Below are positions 22,068 to 31,024 of a stretch of DNA of 31,024 bases, piece by piece (the stretch's first letter is position 1; each line of letters begins with the position of its first letter). Source of the stretch: Paramecium octaurelia (lineage: Eukaryota > Ciliophora > Oligohymenophorea > Peniculida > Parameciidae). The notes beneath the pieces are model-generated. The model worked only from the letters and a program-made list of their open reading frames with translations, searched no databases and was not told the origin of the DNA. The DNA lies in the NCBI GenBank assembly GCA_905182995.1, contig CAJJDP010000116.1, positions 349,617 through 380,640 of the forward strand, written 5' to 3'. Position numbers and translations under genes: made by a program.

Positions 22068-24131
22068 AGTTCCAAATACTCCACATCCATTAAAATCAAA
22101 TCCTTGTAGCATTGATTATATACTTTGATTATATGTCATGGTTTCAAATAAGGAGTTTCAGCAATCGAATCTCAATCTTCCAAATATTGAGTTAAGATTC
22201 TTTAATAAAGGAGAATGAGTGTAAATGGATTAAGTCTACATATTTTTAACAAGGCAGCAAAAATTTCTATTTATTCGTTACTAATTTAAGAATTTTCCTT
22301 GCTTTCAAATTCATGATTATAGTTAATATTAATTAGAAGAGTAATTACAAGTATTGTTCTCCACTTTATTGCATATGTAAAGTTCAAAAGTACTCCTATT
22401 AAAATATTGAAAAATCAATGTTGTTTGTTTATTTGATATTGCCAACACATTGGACCCTTGATAAGGAAATAATTTTTGCAGTTTGAATTAATCGATATAT
22501 GTTATTTCATAAGCAATTTTCTTGATAATAAAATTACAATTTTCTAAATTTTTTTTGAAGGACTTGAAATCAGATTTTAATTTATCTTATTACTTTTTCA
22601 TATAAACATTTTACCATTATGAGCATCAAGTATAATTTGGTTTACAATAAGTTAGCTTATTTATTATTAAAATCTCAATGGTCAAGAAGCTTATTCTTAA
22701 ATAGTGGTTCATTTATAGATCATATAGTGTTTTTGACTGCATTAATCTATGATATCTCAATAATTTTAATATTATTTGTTTTATTTATTGAAAATATAAA
22801 TTTCACATAATTTTTTTTATTATTATATTTGCATACTGTTTTAATTAGGTTTAAAATAAATATCTAAGTCCATATTAATAATTATTGTTTTGGCAATTAT
22901 ATTTTAACAAGCGTTTCAATTAGAAGTTATCAATTGTTTAATGTAAGTAAATAGTAGTTATTGTTTAAAGAGAATCAGTGAAGATTGTAACTCTAAACTA
23001 GCATTCAAGGCTGAACCCCATACTTTATAGTAATTATATTCTTTAAGAAGGATTTAGTAATATACTTATATAATGGATCTCGAAGCACAATATAAAATGA
23101 GGTTTAACTGACAAAACAAAATATTTCATTTGTCTAATTATCTGAAATATATTTCCAATATCTCCAACAGAATTTGAGAAGAAAATAATTTCAGCAATTA
23201 CATAATGTACAAAAGCTAATAAATTATTTAGTAATATTCTTAATGAAACTATTTATTTATTTAACCCCTTTAGAAAGAGTATATAATTCTAGATTCTTTT
23301 TTTGTCACTTTTGAGATTTCTTCTAAGCTTCCTTTAAAATTAGAGGCTAAAACCTAATTCCCATAAAAATTTTTACAATAACCTTGCAGACTTAAAATGT
23401 ATTTCAATCTTACATTAATTTTTCACAATCCTTATCAATTCTAATTAAAGTATGAAAAAATAATGTTTTAGAGCCTACATAAACATTATTGTAACTGAAT
23501 AATATTCAATTTAGCTTAAAATATACTTTAATTTCTAAACTCAAAATGCTAATAAATATATTCACTTTCTAAAATGAATATCAAGTTCTCAAAAAGTAAA
23601 ATTTGAGATCACATTGATAGCTTGAAGATAGATAATGAAATGTTAAACTTCTTAAATAATGTCAAATTACATTTCTGTTAGTAATTAAGAGTTTTAGATT
23701 CTATAGGTTATGTTGTAAAATTTGTAAATTAGCTTACAATGAATTTTTCAGTAGCATAAGCTTCACATCCACTTTAACACATATTTTATTAAGATAAAAT
23801 AAGTTCTAACGATTTAAATAATTTTAAATTAATTTTTATATAACACCCTCTCAAATTTTAAACTGGTAGATACGAACATTCTATTTAGAGATTTCGATCA
23901 ATAAAGTTTTAAATCATTCCATTTTTATAATATCCTCTTTTGCTTTATCGTTATATAATTTCCACTTTATATTAAGCTATATGAAGATTCATATGTTTAT
24001 ATAAAGAGAATCATTAAATATTAGTCTGTTTTGTAATAATCTTCTAAAATAGGAGATTGACTGTTTATTTAATAGGTTAAATCGAAATTTCTAGCATTCA
24101 GATTTTCTGAATTAATTGTGATTGCAAAGAT
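22068..24131. other. AT-rich stretch with only chance-level open frames
   Basis: Plus-strand frames at about 22140-22480 and 22619-22981 (120 codons from an ATG, very hydrophobic) are open in ciliate code. Neither shows a domain, and their length is expected by chance. No repeat family or RNA gene was seen. Confidence 0.45.
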
Positions 24132-24161
24132 GAGTATTTTATTTTGCAAAATAAAATACTC
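24132..24161. repeat. Perfect 30-bp palindrome
   Basis: The arm gagtattttatttt g and its exact reverse complement abut with no spacer. The 15-base half-sites can extrude a hairpin or offer a symmetric binding site. The site is followed by a CCCCC run. It could be two inverted element ends brought together, but no element is visible on either side. Confidence 0.9.
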
Positions 24162-24472
24162 CCCCTTTTATTCTAGTCTGCCTAATGCAAAATAATATTA
24201 TCATTTCTAGGTCTATTAGATTGCATACTATTTTCAAATATAATAAATTATGTTAATAGATGATTTACATTTTGCAAACATTTTTATATAATCACAGAGA
24301 GAGAGTATTTATTGATTCTTTATCTTGACCTTCAAGATGAATTTATTTTCAATTAAGTGAAACAATTTATTAAATTCATTAAGAAAAATATAAAATGATT
24401 AAAATGTTATCTGAGTCTATAGGGCTATAATATGAAAATAGCACTTGTATTAATAATTTTTTTGGTAAATAT

Positions 24473-24575
24473 TAATGGAAGGAATACAATATGGAAACTG
24501 AAAACATATTCAAAGTATATAAAAAGGAAAGCAAAGAGAAAAAATGTGAACTATTTAATCAATTAGGACAAATGA
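24473..24575 (+). repeat. 103-bp perfect inverted copy of part of the SPRY-type gene
   Basis: This stretch is identical, in reverse complement, to 27486-27588, as far as I can check base by base. It carries the coding phase of the coiled-coil segment that includes Tyr-Asn-Met-Glu-Thr-Glu. Similarity stops abruptly at both ends. Confidence 0.93.
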
Positions 24576-25105
24576 TTCGTTCTGTATTGTTTTCTCCTTC
24601 TTATCAAGCCTAAAAATTAAAGTCCTCCCGTAGAGAAGTTGTTCCATGCTTTATCCTTCTCTGGGTTAGGATCCCTCATGAATAATGTTTTAAAATGAGG
24701 TCATATTCCTTAAATGTCTTGATAAGAAGCTCTGTGTCAAAAATGTCTTCATATTTCTCATAATGTGGAGAATTGAATAGATAAAACCCTATTAGAGTGT
24801 ATTATCATGATTTTATCTCTTTATGTAAATTTGGATATTATTTGTTCTTTATAATTGTCTTTCATAACGTATTGAACAAATTATCCTAACCCTAAGCTCT
24901 TCTGCTTCTATAAAGGTTGATAATAATATTGATATTAATTATGGAAAAGAAATTTGGCCTCCTTTGCTCTAGTTTTACCAGAATCCTATTAATCAAGCAT
25001 ATTTTGGAAACTTAATTTATTGGGTTACTAAAATATTTAGTTGTACTTTTATTAATATCTTAGATTATAAGTTTAATATTAACTTATTAAAAATCTATTT
25101 AGTGA
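24491..25105 (+). CDS. Chimeric open frame starting in a copied SPRY-gene segment
   Basis: An ATG at 24491, inside the 103-bp copied segment, opens a 204-codon frame to TGA 25103-25105. The first 28 residues keep the reading phase of the source coiled coil (METENIFKVYKKESKEKKCE...). The frame then continues into unrelated DNA without a stop. It overlaps the frame starting at 24823 in another phase, so at most one of the two is read there; the portion up to about 24820 is the better candidate. No domain is recognised after the copied part. This would be a new gene by fusion if expressed, but its length is within the chance range. Confidence 0.25.
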
Positions 25106-25798
25106 ATCACAAGATAGTAAAATATTTCAATCCTTAATCTATATTTTAATTTTATCATATTTCTTCAATTGATTTACGGTTTAGTTAATCAACTATAATT
25201 TAATGGCAGATTGAAAATTATATAGTAAAAATAGAACAGATTTCTTTAATATGCAAATGTAGCTAAAGTAATTAACAAATATTTTCATCTCAGGTGTTCT
25301 TCGTTCTCATTTTTCTTAAACTCAAATAAATGCTATTGATCTAATGTGAATTTTATTCGATTAAAATTAATTCTTATCTAACTTAATTATACAATACCAT
25401 TATATGTAAGTAAGACTTTTCTATAATATGTTAGATGTGACTTCACAACAATAATATTAATGTCTAAATTATTAAAATCAAGAAATTTTGAAAAAGAAGA
25501 GTTTCTATTTGAAATTTATTTGATATTAGTATTAACTCTTAGATCTCATGAACACCACTGTAACTAAGTTCTTGGTATTATCTCTAAACAACCTTCTACA
25601 CCTGATCTACACAGTATCATCAAATTTTCAGAGAATTTTCATCAATAGAAATTTTAGGCTTTAGAAATTAATCCACTAATTAGGGGGTTTATGTTAATTT
25701 CTTCAATAACATTATAATGGATCCTCAACCATCATGAGTCTAAAAATTCATACGACTGTTCATTTTATCTTCACATATGCCCTACAAATTATTTATGA
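24823..25798 (+). CDS. Unidentified two-exon gene candidate, about 316 residues
   Basis: The frame is open from ATG 24823 to 25409. A 25-nt intron (25410-25434, GTAAGA...GTTAG) joins it in phase to a frame ending at TGA 25796-25798. The product has a mixed composition, with segments such as NNIDINYGKEIWPP and ISKQPSTPDLH, and no signature that I can name. Competing frames at 25640-25960 also look protein-like, including one with IIYELDPNTQRRYL, so indels may have broken the 3' part. It converges on the minus-strand SPRY-type gene and may overlap its damaged 3' end. The intron matching the local size class is the best evidence; frame length alone would not be convincing. Confidence 0.38.
25410..25434 (+). 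other. Possible 25-nt intron
   Basis: GTAAGA...TATGTTAG, of the same size class as the introns in the recognised genes. Removal keeps the frame open across what would otherwise be a TGA. Confidence 0.45.
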
Positions 25799-26054
25799 GT
25801 TAGATCCCAATACTCAAAGAAGGTATCTTAATTATTAAATTTCAAAATAATATCTTAATAAACTGGGTTCTCTCTTAAAAAAAAATGAATTACTATTAAT
25901 AAGATTATTTCCACAGCTGAACATAATGTGTTGAGGAGTAAAATTTGAATGCATAATTAGATTACTAGTTGTAATTGCAAATGATAATTATTTACAATAT
26001 AAATCCTTGTTGTGATGTGAATAAGTATAACCAGCATAGGAGATTAAATATGTT

Positions 26055-26083
26055 CTATTATTATTATAATTATATACCCATAC
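26055..26083 (-). other. 29-nt intron in SPRY-type gene
   Basis: On the minus strand GTATGG...AATAATAG. Removal joins the Gly before it to Thr-Tyr-Leu-Ile-Ser-Tyr of the SPRY-like domain. Confidence 0.7.
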
Positions 26084-26498
26084 CCAATTTAATATCATTC
26101 CTGATAATTATTTTTCTACATAATCTCTCTAAATCCAATTCCAACCATAAAGCATGATCCACTAATGATTTAGAATGCAAATTATATCTTACCATTCTTT
26201 GGAATTGCTTAATCACAAAGACAATAATACCAACCACTATTACTTACTTCTGCCACTACTTTAGCACCTTCAGTTACTTAACAGCTAACATGCTTATAAG
26301 CATTAGAAAATGATAATGATTTGTTATATTATTGAATCTCAAAATAATAGAATAAATATACTTTTTATATTTCCATTTTAAGTTAATTTTCCTATTCTAT
26401 CTTGACTTTATTAATTTAATCAAGTTTCATTAATGCTTGTTGTAATTCTGAATTTTTTTAAGTTAAATTTAGATTAAATTCTTATTTTACTTTATTAT

Positions 26499-26524
26499 CT
26501 ATCAAATAACAAAATAAGTATTAC
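26499..26524 (-). other. 26-nt intron in SPRY-type gene
   Basis: On the minus strand GTAATA...TTTGATAG. Removal joins two coiled-coil segments across a frame change and removes an in-frame TGA. Confidence 0.8.
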
Positions 26525-27148
26525 ATTCATCTTCAAATTTCTTTTTATTTTCTTCATATTACATTTTCATATTTACATTATCTTCAACAGCTTTTTCATA
26601 TTATTATTTTATCTTTTGTTTTTCTATTTCCTTTTGTTCTAACTAATTATTTGTTTCATTGAGTTTCTACTCAAATGACTTTTACATAGAATTAATTAAA
26701 TTATCTTCTGAATATAATTTAATATGATTACTTTCAATTTCCAAATTTGTATTAGTTTCTTTTAATTTTACTATATCATTCTCCAATTATCTAATCGTAC
26801 AATATTTTTTCAATTATATACTATTATTGTGAAAGGTACTCACATATTCATTCAATATATTTGATAATTTTGAATATTAAGATCTTAATTATTCTGATTT
26901 CACATCTTAATTTTATGATTTTATTGATAAGTGTTATCGAATGGATTCAATCTTCTAAACATGATGTTAATAAACCATAATTGTTTAATCAAATTTATTT
27001 AATTGACATTGATATTTTTTTGCTTAATCAATGAATTCCTAAATTTCTTTAATTAAATTAATTTGGTTTTTGTAGTTTTCATCCTTTTATGCCCAGTTTG
27101 AAATATCTTAAATCATATCAGTTAATTAAATAATTAAATCTTTTTCAA

Positions 27149-27173
27149 CTATAAAGTATAATAAATTTGATAC
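27149..27173 (-). other. 25-nt intron in SPRY-type gene
   Basis: On the minus strand GTATCA...CTTTATAG. Removal restores the coiled-coil frame (Lys-Glu-Val-Ser then Ile-Glu-Lys-Asp) and avoids a TGA just after the intron. Confidence 0.8.
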
Positions 27174-27485
27174 TTGAAACTTCTTTCAATATTTCCAATG
27201 ATTGTTAAATATCTTATTAATCATATTATTGTAAACATTCTAAATGATATTAAATGTCTTTTTTGAAAATCTAATCTTTATTTTTTAAGTTTGTAATTGT
27301 TTGACTTTATGATGCTTTTTCTTTTTCAATTAATTACCTTAAATCCTTCAACAATTATCCATCATCTAATGTTTTAATTGAAATATTTTTTATTTAATTG
27401 GATTGTTTAGTTTTATCAATGCTTAAGAATTATTCAGCAATCAATTTTTCACTTATTTCATTCAATTGTTTATTGTTATTCCTTC

Positions 27486-27588
27486 TCATTTGTCCTAATT
27501 GATTAAATAGTTCACATTTTTTCTCTTTGCTTTCCTTTTTATATACTTTGAATATGTTTTCAGTTTCCATATTGTATTCCTTCCATTA
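27486..27588 (-). repeat. Source segment of the 103-bp inverted copy
   Basis: Exact reverse complement of 24473-24575. It lies inside the coiled-coil region of the SPRY-type gene. The related decayed gene at 16560-17780 has only a diverged version here, so this gene is the donor. Confidence 0.93.
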
Positions 27589-28427
27589 TTTATCTATATT
27601 TTCAATATTTTGATATTTAATTTATGGATTTTCATAAATACAATCCACACATGCAAATCTATCTTCTATTTTTTATTTTTATGAATCCATATAATCATAA
27701 TTATTTCCTTTCTATGATTATTACAAATTCTACTTAAACTTGGAGTTTTCTATTTATAATAAATATAATTTACAAAATTATTTTTTTTTATATTTGAATG
27801 AACCAATTCAATTACATTATTTTCCAAAATATTTTTAATAGTTTCTTTTGTATTCTTAAATGTGTCTATGGTCTAAAAGTATTCAGAACTATTGAATAAG
27901 AGTTCAAATTCTCTTTATATTTCATTAATAAAATTATTATCCTCTATTAATTTAGGTGATTACTGCTATTCTTAAGAATATAATTCAGACAACTATTTTA
28001 GATCTTCAAAATAATTTAATTATGATTCAAATTCTTATAATTCTTATTTTTCTTTTTAAATTGGAAATAAATATTATTATATTTATTTATACATCTTCTC
28101 TAAAGAAGTATCAATTGATTATTTGAAATCCATAATTTGATCTAAAATATTTTTATAATAATTGAGTCTTGCCTAATTCTCTTTAATTTTGATATCTTTT
28201 TAATATGACTTTATTTATTAGATTCTCTCTTTGGATTACTCTATAGTAGTCACCTTATTATTATTTAATTACTCAACTAAACATTTCCCACAAAAGAATT
28301 ATATCTGTGCCTTATCTGATACATCCAAATCAACTGCAATCAATTCTAGATTAAACTATATATTTAGAAATACATCTGGCTTAAAGTGCTATGAAGATTT
28401 TAATAAATAATAGAGAATCGGCAACTG

Positions 28428-29298
28428 TCAATATTGAAAGTATGTGAGTTGGATTTATTAAAAAATATAAAATCATTCGTTTCATTCAACTTTGGAGGAG
28501 TTTTTAAGTTAGCTGTTAGTTTTCATTAAATATAGATTTAGCGATTTATTTACTATTTTTATTTTGAAAAGATGCTAATTGATTTCTAAAACAGTAAGAT
28601 TTATATTATTAATCAAAAGAACATTTATAATATGACTTACTCATTATTTAAAACCTAGAAATAAAATTTCATTAATATTAAAATAATCTATGAGGAATTC
28701 AAGTATTTAACAGTTTCTTATGCATTATAAAAATTTCTAATAAATTTCTACTTAGAAGAATGAAAATCTAACAGTAGAAAAATTCACTTTTAATTGAAGA
28801 TATTATGGACACGCTGACTTTGATTCGCTTAAAGCTATCAATGATGATATTTCAGAATATTTACCTTATAATCATAGAAATATATATATTTTTATCAAAT
28901 AAACATATCTATATACAATCAAATCATGATAAGGAACATTAATTTTTATACTCATAATATAGTATTAAAATTCAATATTTATTAAGATGTTATTGTTTTA
29001 TGACCTCGATTTAAAATTTAAACTATAATTCCTTTAACTTAAAGGCTTATTTTCAACATATTTGATAATGAACTGGTTGATGCTATCATGTATTCTTGGG
29101 TTGCCTCTATTATTCTTCCAATAACAACTCCTTTTTTTGCACAACGTTATTTTGAATAAATTCTAAGCTTTTCAAAATCTAAAAACTTAATAAAAATGAA
29201 TAGCTTTAGATCAGTCTGATCCTATATTTTGAAATATAATTCTAACTCGTTTTGATAATTTTCGAAATAACTATTTTACCTTATCATGATAATAATGA
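28428..29298. other. AT-rich stretch, one weak open frame
   Basis: Mostly low-complexity AT-rich DNA. A plus-strand frame at 29004-29219 (71 codons, no ATG at its start) has a mixed composition with aromatic and Pro residues but no recognised domain. It could be an upstream exon of the frame at 29299. Confidence 0.4.
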
Positions 29299-29819
29299 AA
29301 ACTAATTTAGTTATTATTCTAAATTAATCAAATTTCTATTTTCAATAATTATTATAATAATGATCCAGAATTCGTTTAAGTAAGCTTAATCTGATAAAAT
29401 TTCAGAGAAGGAGACCTAAAGTTGCTTTAAATTTTTCTTTACAAAAATCTTATATGACAGGAATTACTTTTGATTAATCATAAATTGGATTTACAAATAT
29501 CATATTAAATTATGAAGACACTTAGACTTTTGTAAGTATGGTTACGTTTGAGAGAAAGATGAGTCAACATACTTAGTTGTTCCAAGATACAAACAATTGT
29601 CAATTCTTAACCAAGTTTTCAATAAGCATAGCATATCGTGATGCAATTTTCTAATTCAAGGATTCCAAATAGAAAATCCTGATGGATTCAAATTCTTTTA
29701 TAGATTCAGCTTCTCTACATATTTAGTTCAGGAATTAAAAAATACTTGATAATTCAGATTGTTTACATTAATTAATCTCTTCAATCCTTCAAAAAATAAT
29801 ATCAATAATAGTTACTTGA
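29299..29819 (+). CDS. Unidentified open frame with a possible 26-nt intron
   Basis: A frame open from 29299 ends in Asp-Pro-Glu-Phe-Val-Gln. A candidate intron of 26 nt (29380-29405, GTAAGC...TTTCAG) joins it in phase to a frame open to TGA 29817-29819. The middle part has a mixed, protein-like composition with Asp, Ser, Thr and Gln (for example ITFDQSQIGFTNIIL). No start codon is evident in exon 1, so it may be an internal piece of a longer or broken gene. No domain is recognised. It is followed by the frame starting at 29984 on the same strand. Confidence 0.3.
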
Positions 29820-29983
29820 TATATTTAGATACTCTATTTCAATACTCGAGTTTTAGATTAAATGAGAGTAATTTCAATCAACTTATTATCACAGCTATAT
29901 ACAAACAGATAAACTTTCTTTGCATCTTTCTGATAGTAACAAAAGATAGAATAATATCATCATATCAATAATGTTGGGATTGA

Positions 29984-30649
29984 ATGGACGAACAAAATAC
30001 AGAAATCTAATTGGAAGAATATCAAAAATTAGATTTAAAAAATAAGGAAAATAATAAGGAAACAAAATTCATGAACCAATAATTTAGTCAATAATATAAG
30101 ATCTTTAAATAAATCAATTATTTTAAAAGTAAACTATTAACTATTACAAGAAAAGGAATTAAGACAAAATGGCAAAACCCAATGTTAGATTAACCAGGAT
30201 GTTTTGAAAAATGGGATCTTAAAGGCTTTTTTGTTTACTGGTAGACCTCCATAAGAGCATTTAGTGCTTATAATGGAGAGAATTAATCCATAACCTTCGA
30301 TTATTTTATATTAAAAATTTTCCTATGTTAATTAAGAATAAATATTAGAAATATTCTTAAAATTATCAAAAATTAGTTCAACTTTCTTAATTATAGAATG
30401 GGATGTGATGTTTTGAAATTTCGACCGCACTTAAGGAAAGGATTTAAAAGAATTTTGAGTATTTTCATTTCATTTGTAAAAATTATGTGTTATTTGAGAA
30501 ATATTAATAAATGCAAAATTTTTAGAAATATCTATGAATTAGAAGAGGAAATCAGTAAAAATTATATTTTTTATTGTTCTTCTAAAAGAAATAAAATAAA
30601 TAATCTAAAAATTCATAATCACTCATTTATTTAATAATTCATATGTTGA
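29984..30649 (+). CDS. Unidentified 221-residue protein gene candidate
   Basis: An ATG at 29984 opens an uninterrupted frame to TGA 30647-30649, using TAA/TAG as Gln. The N-terminus is acidic and polar (MDEQNTEIQLEEYQ...). The middle has DLKGFFVYW and AFSAYNGENQ, followed by a basic stretch with FRPHLRKGFKR and a charged C-terminus. No signal peptide or family is recognised. Its last 27 bp overlap tail to tail with the end of the WD40 gene on the minus strand (stop at 30623-30625), so the two are convergent. The first two thirds have a purine-rich, coding-like composition. Length alone is not decisive, because TGA is the only stop. Confidence 0.45.
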
Positions 30650-31024
30650 ATATGCTTAATTTTTGTCATCCCAATAAACCAAATATTGTCCATTAATTGT
30701 GATATTTCCATAAATCAGGTAAGTATCACAATTTAATGAATCTTCAATTTTAAATTTCCCATCATTAATTTCTCTAATGATATATATATATTTCTTATGT
30801 CTTACTACTATTAAATTCCTTTCCTTATTATACAAAATTGGAAAGTAACATTCATCATAAACTTCATTATTTGCATTTAATTGAATTGTCTTATCCTATT
30901 TTTCTTAATAGACTCCTTAATTTAAATCAAATACATAAAGTCTATCTATTTGTTTATTACCAGTTATCCAAAAAAATTAATTCTCTTTGATGAACTTAAC
31001 TTTGAACCCAAAGTCATTAATTGA
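30623..31024 (-). CDS. Second WD40-family protein, C-terminal part (cut by window end)
   Basis: Open over 133 codons plus the TGA at 30623-30625; the 5' part lies beyond the window. It aligns without gaps to the C-terminus of the intact WD40 protein at 19076-20635, with roughly 70 percent identity by eye over about 118 residues. Both share FWITG or IWITG, LIVVRHK.YIYIIREINDGK, NGQYLVYW and an identical end, QAYSTYELLNK. All Gln codons TAA/TAG are tolerated and no TGA occurs, so the visible part looks functional. It ends in the last degenerate propeller blade. The convergent plus-strand frame at 29984 overlaps its 3' end. A role as an interaction platform is inferred from the family only. Confidence 0.9.

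Larger units (their letters stand above)
25950..28427 (-). pseudogene. Coiled-coil protein with C-terminal SPRY-like domain, lightly damaged
   Basis: Read on the minus strand in ciliate code, the product starts near 28427 (no clear ATG) with a module containing LIAVDLDVSD then CGKC. A very long Gln/Glu/Lys-rich coiled-coil region follows, with a second Cys-x2-Cys (FACVDC) near 27635. The C-terminus has SFSNAYKH, GWYYCLCDQAIPKNGK, FMVGIGFRE and TYLISYAGYTYSHHNKD, which fits a SPRY-type protein-binding fold as seen in ciliate families. Introns of 25 nt (27149-27173), 26 nt (26499-26524) and 29 nt (26055-26083) restore the frame exactly; a 24-nt one at 26338-26361 is possible. Lesions that introns do not explain are a one-base slip in the T run at 27781-27789 and an in-frame TGA at 26095-26097. 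The expected tail of the SPRY domain is also absent after about 25950. The slips could be sequencing errors, but the lost tail points to a pseudogene or truncated gene. Confidence 0.8.

Noticed and set aside
26095..27789. Explaining all SPRY-gene breaks by introns
   Set aside because: The T-run slip at 27781-27789 and the TGA at 26095-26097 have no intron-like segment that removes them and keeps the phase.
1..31024. TA-bounded internal eliminated sequences (IESs)
   Set aside because: The TA-flanked consensus is too weak to call in such AT-rich DNA without a macronuclear sequence for comparison.
1..31024. tRNA, rRNA, CRISPR array or telomere repeats
   Set aside because: No cloverleaf with conserved T-loop, no rRNA core sequence, no regularly spaced repeats and no CCCCAA/CCCAAA-type arrays were seen.

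Overview
The window reads as AT-rich germline-type DNA from a ciliate, most likely Paramecium or a close relative. Every gene recognised by motif stays open only if TAA and TAG are read as glutamine and TGA alone as stop. Recognised genes are also cut by spliceosomal introns of only 22-29 nt with GTA...AG ends, a size typical of Paramecium. The many broken genes, a non-LTR retrotransposon and large stretches without genes fit a micronuclear (germline) assembly better than a gene-dense macronuclear one. The genus and the nucleus are inferred.

Layout. 1-5358: mostly noncoding, with two weak divergent open frames (1168-1548 minus, 1642-1809 plus) and a 1,374-bp block present twice around a single N, almost certainly an assembly join error. 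5359-6670 (minus): a secreted cysteine-rich protein gene with two tiny introns. About 8.4-16.0 kb (plus): an island of visibly higher GC holding decayed open frames, a non-LTR (LINE-type) reverse transcriptase (certain from 12015 to 13685) broken by a 353-bp N gap, a short TAA repeat after its stop, and a second, unidentified, heavily mutated coding block with zinc-finger-like Cys/His clusters (13734-16014). About 16.5-17.8 kb (minus): a decayed copy of a coiled-coil gene. 19076-20635 (minus): an intact 519-residue coiled-coil/WD40 gene. 20.9-25.8 kb (plus): several open frames without recognisable domains. 25.8-28.4 kb (minus): a coiled-coil plus SPRY-like gene with several 25-29-nt introns and a few lesions. 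29.3-30.65 kb (plus): unidentified open frames. 30623-31024 (minus): the 3' part of a second WD40 gene, cut by the window end.

The clearest biological pattern is an alternating pair. A coiled-coil/SPRY-type gene is followed by a WD40 gene, both on the minus strand, and the pair occurs twice about 11 kb apart. The two gene types share a similar N-terminal Cys/His module, so they look like one N-terminal platform joined to different C-terminal domains. A perfect 103-bp inverted copy of part of the SPRY-type gene lies 3 kb away and is fused in frame to an unrelated plus-strand open frame.

Caution on open frames: with TGA as the only stop in DNA this AT-rich, open frames of 200 or more codons are expected by chance many times in 31 kb. 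Entries resting only on openness carry low confidence. No tRNA, rRNA, CRISPR array, telomere repeat or riboswitch was seen.
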